Below are positions 27,466 through 36,781 of a stretch of DNA of 64,000 nucleotides, in pieces (positions within the stretch are counted from its first letter, which is position 1; each line of letters begins with the position of its first letter). The notes below the pieces were generated by a model that was not told the DNA's origin, searched no databases, and worked only from the letters and a program-made list of their open reading frames with translations. The position numbers were made by a program, and so were the translations under genes. Source of the DNA: Agrobacterium tumefaciens (GTDB lineage Bacteria; Pseudomonadota; Alphaproteobacteria; Rhizobiales; Rhizobiaceae); assembly GCF_000834635.1 (NCBI RefSeq), contig NZ_JXQV01000009.1, positions 558,001 through 622,000 of the forward strand. The letters are read 5' to 3'.

Positions 27466-27539
27466 ATTGCGAATGATTTGCAATATCATTGACAAACATC
27501 ATGTGAGACCCCAGATTGAGATTGCGAATTATTCGCATT
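27466..27539 (+). promoter_or_regulatory. two Fur/Mur-type boxes before sitA
   Basis: Box 1 (27466-27484, ATTGCGAATGATTTGCAAT) and box 2 (27521-27539, ATTGCGAATTATTCGCATT) share ATTGCGAAT-ATT-GCA. Box 2 has a perfect TGCGAA-TTA-TTCGCA core. They resemble the Mur-responsive sites that control rhizobial sitABCD in response to Mn2+. Box 2 ends 17 bp before the sitA ATG, where bound repressor would block transcription or initiation. Confidence 0.75.
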
Positions 27540-27556
27540 AGGGGTTTTATAGGTTC

Positions 27557-28447
27557 ATGATGTCATCCGCGCTCCGTATTCTCTTCTGTGCCGCCTCGCT
27601 TCTTCTGCCTCTTTCAGCCGCAGCAAGTGAAAAACCGAAGGTCGTTACCACCTTCACCATCATTGCCGACATGGCGCGCAATGTGGCTGGCGACGCAGCA
27701 GACGTGGAAAGCATCACCAAGCCGGGCGCGGAAATTCACAACTACCAGCCAACCCCGCGTGACATTCTCAAAGCCCGCAACGCCGACCTCGTTCTGTGGA
27801 ACGGCCTGAACCTTGAAATGTGGTTCCAGAAGTTTCTGGCAAACCTCGCGGGTGTGCCAAATGTGACGGTCAGCGATGGCATCACGCCCATGTCGATCAA
27901 TGGCGGCGCCTATCAGGGCAAGCCCAACCCGCATGCATGGATGTCGCCGGACAACGCGCTCATCTATGTCGAAAACATTCACAAGGCGCTGGCGCAGATC
28001 GATCCCGCCCATGCCGATCTCTACGCCGCCAATGCCAAGGCCTATTCCGACCGCATCCGACAGGAAATCCAGCCGATGCGCGATGCCATCGCCGGTCTGC
28101 CCGAGCAGAAACGCTGGCTGGTGACGAGCGAGGGCGCGTTTTCGTACCTCGCACGCGATTTTGGGCTGAAGGAACTCTATCTGTGGCCCGTCAATGCCGA
28201 CAGCCAGGGCACCCCACAGCAGGTGCGCGGCGTGATCGACGCCATGCGTGAACACAATATCAAGGTCATTTTCAGCGAAAGCACCGTGTCTCCTGACCCG
28301 GCCAAGCAGGTGGCGAAGGAAACGGGCGCGGCCTATGGCGGCATTCTCTATGTCGACTCATTGAGCGAGGCCGACGGCCCGGTGCCGACCTATCTGGACC
28401 TGTTGCGCGTGACCACGCAAACCGTTGTGAAAGGCCTGACGCAATGA
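27557..28447 (+). CDS. sitA: Mn/Fe ABC transporter, periplasmic metal-binding protein
   Basis: A 296-residue cluster A-I metal-binding protein (ZnuA/TroA family). The signal peptide is residues 1-23. Metal-ligand segments: [11 protein letters not shown] (first His), [11 protein letters not shown] (second His), and the late [11 protein letters not shown]sp; no His-rich loop of the ZnuA type is present, which favours Mn2+/Fe2+ over zinc. It delivers metal to SitBCD. The ATG overlaps no other gene and follows two Mur-type boxes. sitB overlaps its stop by ATGA. Confidence 0.92.
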   Translation: MMSSALRILFCAASLLLPLSAAASEKPKVVTTFTIIADMARNVAGDAADVESITKPGAEIHNYQPTPRDILKARNADLVLWNGLNLEMWFQKFLANLAGVPNVTVSDGITPMSINGGAYQGKPNPHAWMSPDNALIYVENIHKALAQIDPAHADLYAANAKAYSDRIRQEIQPMRDAIAGLPEQKRWLVTSEGAFSYLARDFGLKELYLWPVNADSQGTPQQVRGVIDAMREHNIKVIFSESTVSPDPAKQVAKETGAAYGGILYVDSLSEADGPVPTYLDLLRVTTQTVVKGLTQ

Positions 28448-29331
28448 TGATGGGCAAGCGCAAAGCGGCGCAGACAGGATTGACGGTCGATGATGTGACC
28501 GTGACCTACCGCAATGGCCACACCGCGTTGAAAAGCGCGAGCTTCTCCATACCACGCGGCACAATCACCGCGCTTGTCGGCGTCAATGGTGCTGGAAAAT
28601 CCACCATTTTCAAGGCCATTATGGGCTTCGTGCCGCTGGCCGCAGGCTCTGTTTCGATCTTCGACCTCCCCGCTCGCGATGCTCTGAAACGCAACTTGGT
28701 GGCCTATGTGCCGCAGGCGGAAGAGGTGGACTGGAGCTTTCCGGTTCTGGTGGAAGACGTGGTCATGATGGGCCGCTATGGCCACATGAATTTTCTGCGC
28801 ATCCCCTCCAAACGCGACCACCAAATGGTGGATGAGGCGCTGGCCCGCGTTGGCATGGTGGACTATCGCAAGCGCCAGATCGGCGAGCTTTCCGGCGGAC
28901 AGAAAAAGCGGGTATTTCTGGCCCGCGCGCTGGCGCAGGAAGGCCAGGTGATCCTGCTGGATGAGCCTTTCACCGGGGTTGATGTGAACACCGAAGAGCA
29001 GATCGTGACGCTTCTGAAAGCGCTGCGCGACGAAGGCCGCATCATGCTGGTTTCCACCCACAATCTGGGCAGCGTGCCGGATTTTTGCGACCGCGCTGTG
29101 TTCGTGAAGGGAACCGTGATCGCCTCCGGCAAGACCGAAGACACATTCACCGAAGAGAACCTGCAAAAGGCATTTGGCGGCAGCCTGCGGCACTTCATTT
29201 TAGGCGGAACGGATCTGCACGACGATGCCGATCCGCGCCATCTGAAGGTCATCACCGATGATGAGCGGCCCTTCGTGATTTACGGCAAGAACGGAACGGC
29301 GACGACGACGGAAGCCAAGCCCCATGATTGA
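28444..29331 (+). CDS. sitB: Mn/Fe ABC transporter, ATP-binding protein
   Basis: A 295-residue ATPase. Walker [10 protein letters not shown], signature [15 protein letters not shown], Walker [13 protein letters not shown] and the switch His in VSTHNLG are intact. A C-terminal tail of about 45 residues extends beyond the core. It powers SitCD. The start overlaps the sitA stop by 4 bp and the stop overlaps sitC by 8 bp, so the four genes are one coupled operon. Confidence 0.93.
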   Translation: MMMGKRKAAQTGLTVDDVTVTYRNGHTALKSASFSIPRGTITALVGVNGAGKSTIFKAIMGFVPLAAGSVSIFDLPARDALKRNLVAYVPQAEEVDWSFPVLVEDVVMMGRYGHMNFLRIPSKRDHQMVDEALARVGMVDYRKRQIGELSGGQKKRVFLARALAQEGQVILLDEPFTGVDVNTEEQIVTLLKALRDEGRIMLVSTHNLGSVPDFCDRAVFVKGTVIASGKTEDTFTEENLQKAFGGSLRHFILGGTDLHDDADPRHLKVITDDERPFVIYGKNGTATTTEAKPHD

Positions 29332-30184
29332 CACGCTTCTTGAGCCATTCACCTACTCCTACATGCTGAACGCCATCTGGGTCAGCGCGCTGGTGGGTGG
29401 CGTTTGCGGGTTTCTGTCATCCTATCTGATGCTGAAAGGATGGTCGCTCATCGGCGATGCGCTTTCCCACGCCATCGTCCCCGGCGTGGCAGGCGCTTAT
29501 ATGCTGGGGCTTCCGTTTTCGCTCGGCGCTTTCTTCTCCGGTGGACTTGCGGCTGCGGCCATGCTGTTTCTCAACCAGAAAACGCGGCTGAAGGAAGATG
29601 CGATCATCGGCCTGATCTTCACCTCCTTCTTTGGCCTTGGCCTGTTCATGGTCTCCCTCTCGCCCACCTCCATCAATATTCAGACCATCGTGCTCGGTAA
29701 TATTCTGGCAATCACCCCTGAGGATACGATCCAGCTGGCGCTGATCGGTGGTATCAGCCTTCTGGTGCTGACCTTGAAGTGGCGCGATTTCATGGTGGTG
29801 TTCTTTGATGAAAACCATGCCCGCACAGTAGGTCTCAATCCCGAACTCTTGAAGATTATCTTCTTCACGCTTCTGGCCGCCTCGACGGTCGCCGCCTTGC
29901 AAACCGTTGGCGCGTTTCTGGTCGTCGCCATGGTGGTCACGCCAGGTGCCACGGCCTATTTGTTGACAGACAGGTTCGAACGGCTGATCGGCATGAGCTT
30001 TGGCATCGGCGCTGCAACCAGCTTTACCGGCGCGTATCTGAGCTACTTCCTAGATGGCGCAACGGGTGGCATCATCGTGGTGCTGCAAACGCTGATTTTC
30101 CTCACCGCATTCGTATTTGCCCCCAAACACGGCTACCTCGCATCCCGCGCCAAGGCGAAAGCTGCGCTGGAGACAGCGCCATGA
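29324..30184 (+). CDS. sitC: Mn/Fe ABC transporter, permease 1
   Basis: A 286-residue ABC-3 family permease with about eight predicted helices. The family loop [23 protein letters not shown] near residues 35-57 and the late [19 protein letters not shown] are characteristic. It pairs with SitD as the heterodimeric channel. It overlaps sitD by ATGA. Confidence 0.92.
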   Translation: MIDTLLEPFTYSYMLNAIWVSALVGGVCGFLSSYLMLKGWSLIGDALSHAIVPGVAGAYMLGLPFSLGAFFSGGLAAAAMLFLNQKTRLKEDAIIGLIFTSFFGLGLFMVSLSPTSINIQTIVLGNILAITPEDTIQLALIGGISLLVLTLKWRDFMVVFFDENHARTVGLNPELLKIIFFTLLAASTVAALQTVGAFLVVAMVVTPGATAYLLTDRFERLIGMSFGIGAATSFTGAYLSYFLDGATGGIIVVLQTLIFLTAFVFAPKHGYLASRAKAKAALETAP

Positions 30185-31020
30185 GCGAGAACATGCAACT
30201 GGCAATTCTGCCGTTCCAGCTTCCCTTCATGCAATATGCCTTCATTATCACGCTGATGATTGCGGTGCCGATGGCGATGCTGTCCTGTCTGCTGGTGTTG
30301 AAGGGCTGGTCGCTGATGGGCGATGCGGTATCACACGCCGTGCTGCCGGGTGTCGTCATCGCCTATATCATCAGCATTCCCTTCTCCATCGGGGCTTTCA
30401 TCGCCGGCATGATCTGCGCGCTCGGCACCGGATTTGTGAAGGAAAACAGCCGCATCAAGGAAGATACCGTTCTTGGCATCGTCTTTTCCGGCATGTTCGG
30501 GCTGGGCCTCGTTCTGTATGTGAAGGTCCAGAGCGACGTGCATCTGGACCATATCTTGTTCGGAGACATGCTGGGTGTGGCGATGGGCGATATCATCGAG
30601 ACAGGCCTGATTGCCGCAGCCGCAACACTGTTTCTGGTGCTGCTGCGCAAGGATTTGCTCGTTCATGCCTTTGACGCGCAACACGCCAAAGCCATCGGCC
30701 TGCCGGTGCGCCTGTTGCATTACGGCCTGCTGGCGGTTCTTTCGCTGACGGTGGTGGGCGCGTTGCAGGCCATCGGCATCATTCTGTCCGTCGCCATGCT
30801 GGTGGCCCCCGGTGCCATCGCCTTTCTGCTGGCGCGGCGGTTTTCCAGCATGATTTTGGTCGCCATCACAGTTGCGGTCACAGCCTCCATCATCGGCATA
30901 TGGTCAAGCTTCCTGATCGACAGTGCGCCTGCACCGACCATCGTCCTCATCATGAGTGCAATGTTCATTCTCGCCTTCCTGCGCACGACAATGAAGTCCC
31001 GCACGCAACAGGTCATTTAA
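30181..31020 (+). CDS. sitD: Mn/Fe ABC transporter, permease 2
   Basis: A 279-residue ABC-3 permease, a paralogue of SitC (LKGWSLMGDAVSHAVLPGVV; GIILSVAMLVAPGAIAFLL). It has about eight helices and forms the channel with SitC. It is last in sitABCD. Confidence 0.92.
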   Translation: MSENMQLAILPFQLPFMQYAFIITLMIAVPMAMLSCLLVLKGWSLMGDAVSHAVLPGVVIAYIISIPFSIGAFIAGMICALGTGFVKENSRIKEDTVLGIVFSGMFGLGLVLYVKVQSDVHLDHILFGDMLGVAMGDIIETGLIAAAATLFLVLLRKDLLVHAFDAQHAKAIGLPVRLLHYGLLAVLSLTVVGALQAIGIILSVAMLVAPGAIAFLLARRFSSMILVAITVAVTASIIGIWSSFLIDSAPAPTIVLIMSAMFILAFLRTTMKSRTQQVI

Positions 31021-31147
31021 GCCCCGCCCCTTCACACTGAAGAGAATATTTCAGACCGGCTGGAACTTCCTGTCAGGGTTTGGCGTCATAGGTGAAGGTT
31101 GATGCCTTTAGGCCTCGACCCCATCAATTGACGCGAAGGGAACGGCC

Positions 31148-31321
31148 ATGTTGAAGTGGGCACTGATATTTTTTGTTATTTCGCTGATCGCCGGTGTTTT
31201 CGGCTTTACCGGAATTTCTGCAGCGACAGCGGGCATTGCGCGCATTCTGTTCTTCATCGCCGTGGTCGTGTTCCTGATCTTCGTTGTTCTGGCGCTGATG
31301 GCAGGTCAGGCCATTCTCTAA
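31148..31321 (+). CDS. DUF1328 small membrane protein (YtjA-like)
   Basis: A 57-residue protein, [20 protein letters not shown] followed by a second hydrophobic segment ([20 protein letters not shown]). Two helices, with a G-x-x-G-F-TGIS turn that is typical of DUF1328/YtjA. Length matches the family. GAAGGGA precedes the ATG at good spacing and a strong terminator follows 15 bp later, so it is a complete stand-alone gene. Function is unknown. Confidence 0.85.
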   Translation: MLKWALIFFVISLIAGVFGFTGISAATAGIARILFFIAVVVFLIFVVLALMAGQAIL

Positions 31322-31335
31322 GACCCGATTTTAAC

Positions 31336-31369
31336 AAAAAACGGCGGACCGCAAGGCCCGCCGTTTTTT
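31336..31369. terminator. bidirectional terminator between DUF1328 gene and SDR gene
   Basis: An AAAAAACGGCGG / CCGCCGTTTTTT stem with a 10-nt loop. The A6 and T6 flanks let it serve the plus-strand DUF1328 gene and the minus-strand SDR gene. Confidence 0.9.
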
Positions 31370-31393
31370 GTTGCGTGATGCCATCGTTCGCCG

Positions 31394-32125
31394 TCAGCCC
31401 GTCCAGCCACCATCGATCACATGGATCTGCCCAGTGGTGAACCCTGCCTCATCCGATGCGAGATAGGTGACCAGCGCTGCGATTTCCTGCGGCGTGGCGA
31501 TGCGGCCCATGGGCTGGCGGGCGATGAAATCGGCCAGTGCCTGCTCATAATTTCCCGTGGCGCGAAGACGATCATGCAGCGAGGGGCTGTCCACCGTGCC
31601 GGGGCAGATGGCGTTGCAGCGCACGCCCTTGGTGACGAAATCCGAAGCGATGGATTTTGTAAGCCCGATGACCGCGGCCTTGGAAGCCGTATAGGCGAAA
31701 CGGTTGGGCACACCCTTTACGCTAGACGCGACCGACGACATGTTGACGATGGCACCCTTGCCATGGTCCAGCATGGCGGGAAGAAACGCGCGGCAAGTGC
31801 GGTACATGGCTTTCGCATTCAGATCGAACGAGAAATCCCAGTCCTTTTCTTCGCAATCGAGAATCGTGCCGGAATGCACGAAGCCAGCGCAATTGAACAG
31901 CACATCGGCACGACCGGTCTCGGCTGCCAAGGCCTTGACCGCCTCTGCATCCAACACGTTCAAAACGCGCGTTTCAGCGCCCTCAAGCGTTGCCAATGCG
32001 GCCTCATTGATATCTGTGGCGATGACGCGGGCGCCGAGTTCGATGAACCGTTCCGCTGTCGCCCGGCCAATGCCCTGCCCTGCGGCGGTAATGACGACCG
32101 TCTGGCCGCTGAAATTCTGCGCCAT
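31394..32125 (-). CDS. short-chain dehydrogenase of the DHRS6 / 2-keto-3-deoxy-L-fuconate dehydrogenase type
   Basis: A 243-residue classical SDR using NAD(P)+. Cofactor motif TAAGQGIG (residues 13-20), Asp at the end of strand 2 (ATDIN, favouring NAD+), the NAG-type motif seen as NCAG, and the catalytic Ser/Tyr/Lys in NMSSVASSV and FAYTASKAA. The stretch VLFNCAGFVHSGTILDCEEK closely recalls cytosolic beta-hydroxybutyrate dehydrogenase 2 and ketodeoxyfuconate dehydrogenases. GGAGGAG precedes the ATG at 32125. It is divergent from an IclR gene that probably controls it. Confidence 0.85.
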   Translation of the reverse strand: MAQNFSGQTVVITAAGQGIGRATAERFIELGARVIATDINEAALATLEGAETRVLNVLDAEAVKALAAETGRADVLFNCAGFVHSGTILDCEEKDWDFSFDLNAKAMYRTCRAFLPAMLDHGKGAIVNMSSVASSVKGVPNRFAYTASKAAVIGLTKSIASDFVTKGVRCNAICPGTVDSPSLHDRLRATGNYEQALADFIARQPMGRIATPQEIAALVTYLASDEAGFTTGQIHVIDGGWTG

Positions 32126-32185
32126 GCGCTTTCTCCTCCCGCGCCTAAGCGCCTGATGCAATCGAATATGGATCGACAATTCATA

Positions 32186-32213
32186 AGTAAACAGTGTATT
32201 CATGGCACGTCAA
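32186..32213 (-). promoter_or_regulatory. candidate promoter of the SDR gene
   Basis: On the minus strand TTGACG (32213-32208), 16 bp, TTTACT (32191-32186). A direct repeat of ATGAAT lies across the spacer and -10 region, which may be part of the IclR-family site. Confidence 0.45.
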
Positions 32214-32268
32214 GTGAACCGGGCCAGCGATGATGCATGGTGCTGTCATCTTGTGACGCAGGGCCACG

Positions 32269-33036
32269 ATGATTGAAGACGACAATGAGAAATACCGCGC
32301 ACCGGCGCTCGACAAGGGGCTCGACATTCTCGAGCTTTTAGCCAGCACCGATGGTGGTTTGACACAGGTGGAAATTGCCAAGGCGATTGGCAAAAGTCCC
32401 AATGAATTTTACCGGATGCTGGACCGGCTGGTGCGCCGCGGCTATGTGCAGCGGCAGGATGGAGACCGGTTTTTCCTCACGCTGAAACTCTTTGGCCTTG
32501 CCCATTTCCATGCGCCGTTGAGACGACTTGTATCGTTCGCCGCCCCCGTCATGCGCGACTTTTCCAACAAGGCGGGACAGGCCTGCCATCTGGCCGTCTA
32601 TGATCGCGGCTCCGTCGTCGTCATCGCCCAGCAGGAACCATCCACCTATTGGGCGCTGTCCATCCGGGTCGGCGCGCAGATGAGCCTGTTCAACACCGGC
32701 TCCGGCCATGTGCTCCTGGCCTTCCAGAACGATGCGCAGCGAGACCGGATGATTGCCGAGCAATTGCGCGGCGGTGAGGAAAAGGCCGTGCCGGAAGGCT
32801 TACTGGACAGGCTGGCGCAGGTGAGAGAAAATGGGTTTGAAAACATGCCGAGCCTGCAGACAGCGGGTGTGCGCAACATGTCCGCACCGGTTCTGACGCT
32901 GGATGGCACGGCGCTGGCGGTTGTCACCTGCCCCTTCATCGCATCGCTGAACGATGGCGCACCCGGCGCCGATGACTGCCTTGCACTCATCGGTCAGGCA
33001 GCGCGGACAATTTCCGAAGTCGCGGCCGGACAATAA
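32269..33036 (+). CDS. IclR-family transcriptional regulator
   Basis: A 255-residue protein. N-terminal winged HTH at about 10-65 (LDKGLDILELLASTDGGLTQVEIAKAIG), then the IclR effector domain (about 85-250, GSVVVIAQQEPSTYWALSIRVG). Divergent from the SDR gene with a 143-bp shared region, so it most likely regulates that enzyme; the ligand is unknown. A hairpin terminator follows at once. Confidence 0.9.
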   Translation: MIEDDNEKYRAPALDKGLDILELLASTDGGLTQVEIAKAIGKSPNEFYRMLDRLVRRGYVQRQDGDRFFLTLKLFGLAHFHAPLRRLVSFAAPVMRDFSNKAGQACHLAVYDRGSVVVIAQQEPSTYWALSIRVGAQMSLFNTGSGHVLLAFQNDAQRDRMIAEQLRGGEEKAVPEGLLDRLAQVRENGFENMPSLQTAGVRNMSAPVLTLDGTALAVVTCPFIASLNDGAPGADDCLALIGQAARTISEVAAGQ

Positions 33037-33069
33037 AAAACGCGACCGGCAGGGGACCGATCGCGTTTT
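33037..33069. terminator. terminator between iclR-type gene and tal
   Basis: AAAACGCGA ... TCGCGTTTT with an inner CCGG/CCGG-like pairing, starting right after the IclR stop codon. A-rich and T-rich flanks suit both strands, and tal ends convergently at 33141. Confidence 0.8.
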
Positions 33070-33140
33070 CTTTGACTGGAGGTATTATACCTTAATAACG
33101 GGAGACCTCAGCAAAGGTTCCGCAAAAAATGCGGAGACCC

Positions 33141-34097
33141 TTAAGCGGCCAGTTCCTTGCGAACGATTTCGCGCAGGGAAACGAGATCCTTGGCGAACTG
33201 GCGAATACCTTCCGACAGCTTTTCCGTTGCCATGGCATCCTCGTTGAGCTGCCAGCGGAATGTCTTCTCGTCCATTGACTGCAATGGGCTGGCCGTTGCG
33301 TTGTCTGGCGAAAGCTTGCGCTCCAGCGTGCCGGTGTCCTTGTCCAGCTCTTCCAGAAGTGCCGGGCTGATGGTCAGGCGGTCGCAACCAGCCAGGGCTT
33401 CGATCTCGCCGACATTGCGGAACGATGCGCCCATGACAACGGTTTCGATGCCGTTGGCCTTGTAATAATTGTAGATTTCGCGAACCGATACGACGCCGGG
33501 ATCGGTCTCGGATGTGTAGTTCTCACCCGTGGACTTCTTGTACCAATCCAGAATTCGGCCAACGAAAGGCGAAATCAGGAACGCCTTGGCTTCTGCGCAG
33601 GCAATGGCCTGAGCCTGGGAGAACAGCAGTGTCAGGTTGCAATCGATGCCTTCAGCCTGAAGCACTTCGGCAGCCTTGATGCCTTCCCAGGTGGAAGCCA
33701 GCTTGATGAGGATGCGATCCCGCTCGATGCCGCGTTCCTTGTAACCGGCGATGATCTGGTGCGCCTTGGCAATGGATGCCTTGGTATCGAAGGACAGGTC
33801 GGCATCGACTTCGGTCGATACGCGGCCGGGAACCAGATCCACCAGTGCAGCGCCAACCGAAATGGCCAGACGGTCTGCAACGGAGCCAACAACGGCGTCG
33901 GAATTTCCGCCCTGCTTCTTGCCCCAGGATACAGCTTCCTTCACGGCATCGGCAAACATGGGCGTGCCAAGCGCCTTGAGCACGATGGATGGGTTGGTGG
34001 TGCAATCCACCGGCTTCAGGCGCGCGACCGCCTCGATATCGCCAGTATCGGCCACAACCGTTGTGATTTCGCGAAGTTGGTCAAGTTTGGACTTCAT
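33141..34097 (-). CDS. tal: transaldolase (TalB type)
   Basis: A 318-residue transaldolase of the pentose phosphate pathway, which moves a dihydroxyacetone unit between sugar phosphates. Signatures: [17 protein letters not shown] near residue 30-45 and [16 protein letters not shown] with the Schiff-base Lys near residue 132. Length equals E. coli TalB. The ATG at 34097 is preceded by GAGG at a long spacing; the frame runs to 34157. Its promoter mirrors that of the divergent SorC-family gene, suggesting shared control. Confidence 0.95.
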   Translation of the reverse strand: MKSKLDQLREITTVVADTGDIEAVARLKPVDCTTNPSIVLKALGTPMFADAVKEAVSWGKKQGGNSDAVVGSVADRLAISVGAALVDLVPGRVSTEVDADLSFDTKASIAKAHQIIAGYKERGIERDRILIKLASTWEGIKAAEVLQAEGIDCNLTLLFSQAQAIACAEAKAFLISPFVGRILDWYKKSTGENYTSETDPGVVSVREIYNYYKANGIETVVMGASFRNVGEIEALAGCDRLTISPALLEELDKDTGTLERKLSPDNATASPLQSMDEKTFRWQLNEDAMATEKLSEGIRQFAKDLVSLREIVRKELAA

Positions 34098-34189
34098 GCC
34101 GTTTGATCCTCGTGATCTTAATGAAACTGCTTCAAGCCAGTTTTGCCCACGCGTCAAAATTGCGGCGCCGGAACCGGTTTTTCTAGGGT

Positions 34190-34269
34190 GCGAGTATCGT
34201 TGTCAAAATGGCAAAGTCAAGACATTTGCGCAATCCAATTGACATAAGTTTCATACCAGCGATACTTGC
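34190..34269. promoter_or_regulatory. mirror-image divergent promoters with matching operators (tal / sorC-type gene)
   Basis: Plus strand: TTGACA (34239-34244), 17 bp, ATACTT (34262-34267). Minus strand: TTGACT (34220-34215), 17 bp, ATACTC (34197-34192). Each -10 lies inside a copy of CGATACTYGC: GCGAGTATCG at 34190-34199 and CGATACTTGC at 34260-34269, in opposite orientation. The two -35 boxes are 18 bp apart. Confidence 0.75.
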
Positions 34270-34295
34270 TCAACAACAAAATCACGGCGAAGACA

Positions 34296-35279
34296 GTGGC
34301 AAAACTGAGAAGAGAGACCCATACCGCCTATTCCGAAGCCGCTTCCCTGCGGTTGCGGGCGGCGTGGCTGTATTACAATCAGGGCATGACGCAGAAGGAC
34401 GTGGCCGAAAAGCTCGGCATCAGCCGCTCCACCGTCATCCGACTTCTGGACGAGGCGATGAAACGCTCCGAAGTTCAGATCTGGATCAATGAGGGCATCG
34501 AAGATTACGTCGAACTCGCCATAAAACTGGAAGCGGCCTATGGGTTGGATGAAGCCATCATCATTCCCTCGGCCTCCGCCAAAGCAGAAGATATTGCCAA
34601 GGCGGTGGGCTTGGCCCTCGGGCAGTTTCTCTCCGAAGCCGTGCCTGACAATGCCACCATCGGCGTCGGTTGGGGCCGCACCATGACGGCATCGCTGTCC
34701 AGCTTCCGCCCGCCGCGCCGCGAAAACTGCAAGGTCGTCTCGCTGTTAGGCGGTATCGTTGCCGTCCATCAGACCAACCCGCTGGACTACACATGGCGTT
34801 TGGCGAGCGCGCTGGGTGCGGAATGCTACATGTTCCTTGCGCCGCTTCTGGTGGATTCAGAGGAAACGCGCCGCGCGCTGATCGAAAAATGCGGGCTGAA
34901 CACGCTGTTCGAGCTTGCCGAAAATCTCGACCTTGCCATTGTCAGCTGCGGTGATATCGGGCCGCATTCGACATCGCTCTCGGAAGGCTTCATTTCCAGA
35001 GAGACCCATGAGGAACTGGTAGCGGCAGGATGCGTCTGCGACACCATGTTCAACTTCATCGATGCCGAGGGACGCTCGGTCGATCACCCCATCAACCAGC
35101 GCGCCATGGCTATTGGCCTCGACACGTTGAAAAAGGCAAAGCACATCGTGCTGGCCTCCGGCGGCGCCCACCGCGCCACCGCCATCCGCGCCACCATCAA
35201 ACGCATTGGCTGCAATACGCTGATAACGGATGAGGCGGCGGCGCGGGCTCTGCTGGAGCTGGGGGAGTGTGGGGGCTGA
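34296..35279 (+). CDS. SorC/DeoR-type sugar-binding transcriptional regulator
   Basis: A protein of about 327 residues. HTH near residues 20-45 (YYNQGMTQKDVAEKLGISRSTVIRLL), then the SorC sugar-phosphate-binding domain (GVGWGRTMTASLSSF; KVVSLLGGIVAVHQTNP; GDIGPHSTSLSEGF; LASGGAHRATAIRATI). I choose GTG at 34296 because the longer TTG start at 34266 falls inside the -10 box of the visible promoter. Divergent from tal with matching operators, so it probably regulates tal and itself. The ligand is unknown. Confidence 0.85.
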   Translation: MAKLRRETHTAYSEAASLRLRAAWLYYNQGMTQKDVAEKLGISRSTVIRLLDEAMKRSEVQIWINEGIEDYVELAIKLEAAYGLDEAIIIPSASAKAEDIAKAVGLALGQFLSEAVPDNATIGVGWGRTMTASLSSFRPPRRENCKVVSLLGGIVAVHQTNPLDYTWRLASALGAECYMFLAPLLVDSEETRRALIEKCGLNTLFELAENLDLAIVSCGDIGPHSTSLSEGFISRETHEELVAAGCVCDTMFNFIDAEGRSVDHPINQRAMAIGLDTLKKAKHIVLASGGAHRATAIRATIKRIGCNTLITDEAAARALLELGECGG

Positions 35280-35301
35280 GGAAACAAGCACCCGCCTCAA
35301 A

Positions 35302-36174
35302 TCAAACCTTGCCCGTCTCCCACCCAAGCATGGCGCGTTTGCGGGTGACGCCCCAATGGTAGCCCGTTAGCGCGCCGCTTTTGCCGACGGCGCGGTGGCA
35401 GGGGACGACGAAGGAGATGGGGTTGGCGCCGATGGCGGCGCCGACGGCGCGGGATGCTTTGGGCTGGCCGATATCATGGGCGACATGGGAATAGGTAACG
35501 GCCTTGCCGAGCGGGATCTTGAGCAGGCTTTTCCAGACCCGCACCTGAAAATCCGTGCCGAGCAAAACGACGCGCAGGGGCTGTTCGCTGCTCCAGCGTT
35601 GGGGATCGAAAATGCGCGCGGCGTAGGGTGCGGTGGCCACGGTGTCTTCCAGATAATCGGCGTTGGGCCAGCGGCGGGACATGTCTTCGAAACAAGCCTG
35701 TTCTTCACCCGGATCGGCAAAGGCGCAGCCAGCCAGACCGCGATCGGTGATCATAACAAGTGCAAGACCGAAGGGCGACGGGTGGAAGCCGTAACGGATT
35801 TGCAGACCGGCACCTTTGGCCTTCCATTCCCCAGGAGACATGGCTTCATGCGTAACGAAGAGATCATGCAGGCGACCGGGTCCCGACATGCCGACTTCCA
35901 GTGCCGTTTCCAGAAGCGGCAGGCTTTCTTCGCGAAGCAGACGCTTGGCGTGATCGATGGTCACGGCCTGAAGGAATGCTTTGGGAGAGAGGCCAGCCCA
36001 GCGCGTAAAGGTCTTCTGCAACTGCGTGGGGGATTGTTCGAGCTTTGCGGCAATGGTTTCGAGAGAGGGCTGATCGCGATAGTCCAGCGTCAGGACCTCG
36101 ATCACCCGCCGCACGGTCTCATAATCCGATCCGACCGGGGTGATATCCTCGCTGAGGGTGATGCTGGCATTCAT
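35302..36174 (-). CDS. Ada-like AraC HTH + O6-methylguanine-DNA methyltransferase, no N-terminal Cys domain
   Basis: A 290-residue two-domain protein. An AraC-type HTH (about 20-105, LEQSPTQLQKTFTRWAGLSPKAF) precedes a methyltransferase domain with the suicidal Cys in VVPCHRAVG and the Arg-finger region KAVTYSHVAHDIGQPKASRAVG. It repairs O6-methylguanine by transferring the methyl to that Cys. The N-terminal zinc/phosphotriester domain of E. coli Ada, with its four Cys, is missing, so the classic methylation switch cannot work the same way. AAGGAGA precedes the ATG at 36174. Confidence 0.9.
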   Translation of the reverse strand: MNASITLSEDITPVGSDYETVRRVIEVLTLDYRDQPSLETIAAKLEQSPTQLQKTFTRWAGLSPKAFLQAVTIDHAKRLLREESLPLLETALEVGMSGPGRLHDLFVTHEAMSPGEWKAKGAGLQIRYGFHPSPFGLALVMITDRGLAGCAFADPGEEQACFEDMSRRWPNADYLEDTVATAPYAARIFDPQRWSSEQPLRVVLLGTDFQVRVWKSLLKIPLGKAVTYSHVAHDIGQPKASRAVGAAIGANPISFVVPCHRAVGKSGALTGYHWGVTRKRAMLGWETGKV

Positions 36175-36243
36175 GGCGTCTCTCCTTGAACGCCAACCAA
36201 CCACGCAGAGCCGCTTTTCTCCACCCGTTTCTTGCCGAAAAGG

Positions 36244-36765
36244 CTAAATTCTGAGCCGCACCGTTGCGAGCGCGCCGCGAAACGCCTTCGCAAAGCTTTC
36301 CCGGTCATCGGGATTGAGGAACGAGCCGATATCGGTCACCCGCCCCTCGCCTGAGACATGCATGGACAGGATGCCGATTTCATCGTGTCGCTGCACCCGA
36401 AAGCGCGCCCAGAACGGGTTGAATTGATGCTCCACCACGCGGCCCGCCGGAGAGATTTTACGGATGGACAGGTTGGTGCGCGACACGGTGACTTCCTCAC
36501 GCGCTTTGGCCGACCGATAATTGGCGCGGAACGCAATGTAGAGAAGAAGAAAATCAACGCCTAGAAACAGGCCGATGGGCCATGCCCCGGTGACCATAAA
36601 GAAAGCGCCATAGACGAGACACACGGTTCCCGTGAGCCCTAAAAGCACGTAAAATCCCTTGCGCCCGAGGGAGCGATAGGGAACAAGTTCCGCTGCAAAA
36701 ACCGGCTTTTCGTTCACGCTGTCCACGTTGCGGTCCTCGTCCAATGCTTCGCAGGAAGCTGACAT
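36244..36765 (-). CDS. DUF2244 membrane protein
   Basis: A 173-residue protein. Two helices (about 44-64 and 68-87; VLLGLTGTVCLVYGAFF, AWPIGLFLGVDFLLLYIAF) follow FAAELVPYRSLGRKGF, the typical DUF2244 opening. A soluble C-terminal part follows (SIRKISPAGRVVEHQFNPFWARF). Function is unknown. The ATG at 36765 fits family length; another at 36783 would overlap the nth start. No SD is seen before either. Confidence 0.8.
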   Translation of the reverse strand: MSASCEALDEDRNVDSVNEKPVFAAELVPYRSLGRKGFYVLLGLTGTVCLVYGAFFMVTGAWPIGLFLGVDFLLLYIAFRANYRSAKAREEVTVSRTNLSIRKISPAGRVVEHQFNPFWARFRVQRHDEIGILSMHVSGEGRVTDIGSFLNPDDRESFAKAFRGALATVRLRI

Positions 36766-36781
36766 CAGATAAAAGTTAAAC

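Noticed and set aside
34266..34295. Longer start (TTG 34266) for the SorC-type regulator
   Set aside because: It lies inside the -10 box of the visible promoter, so it would not be in the mRNA.
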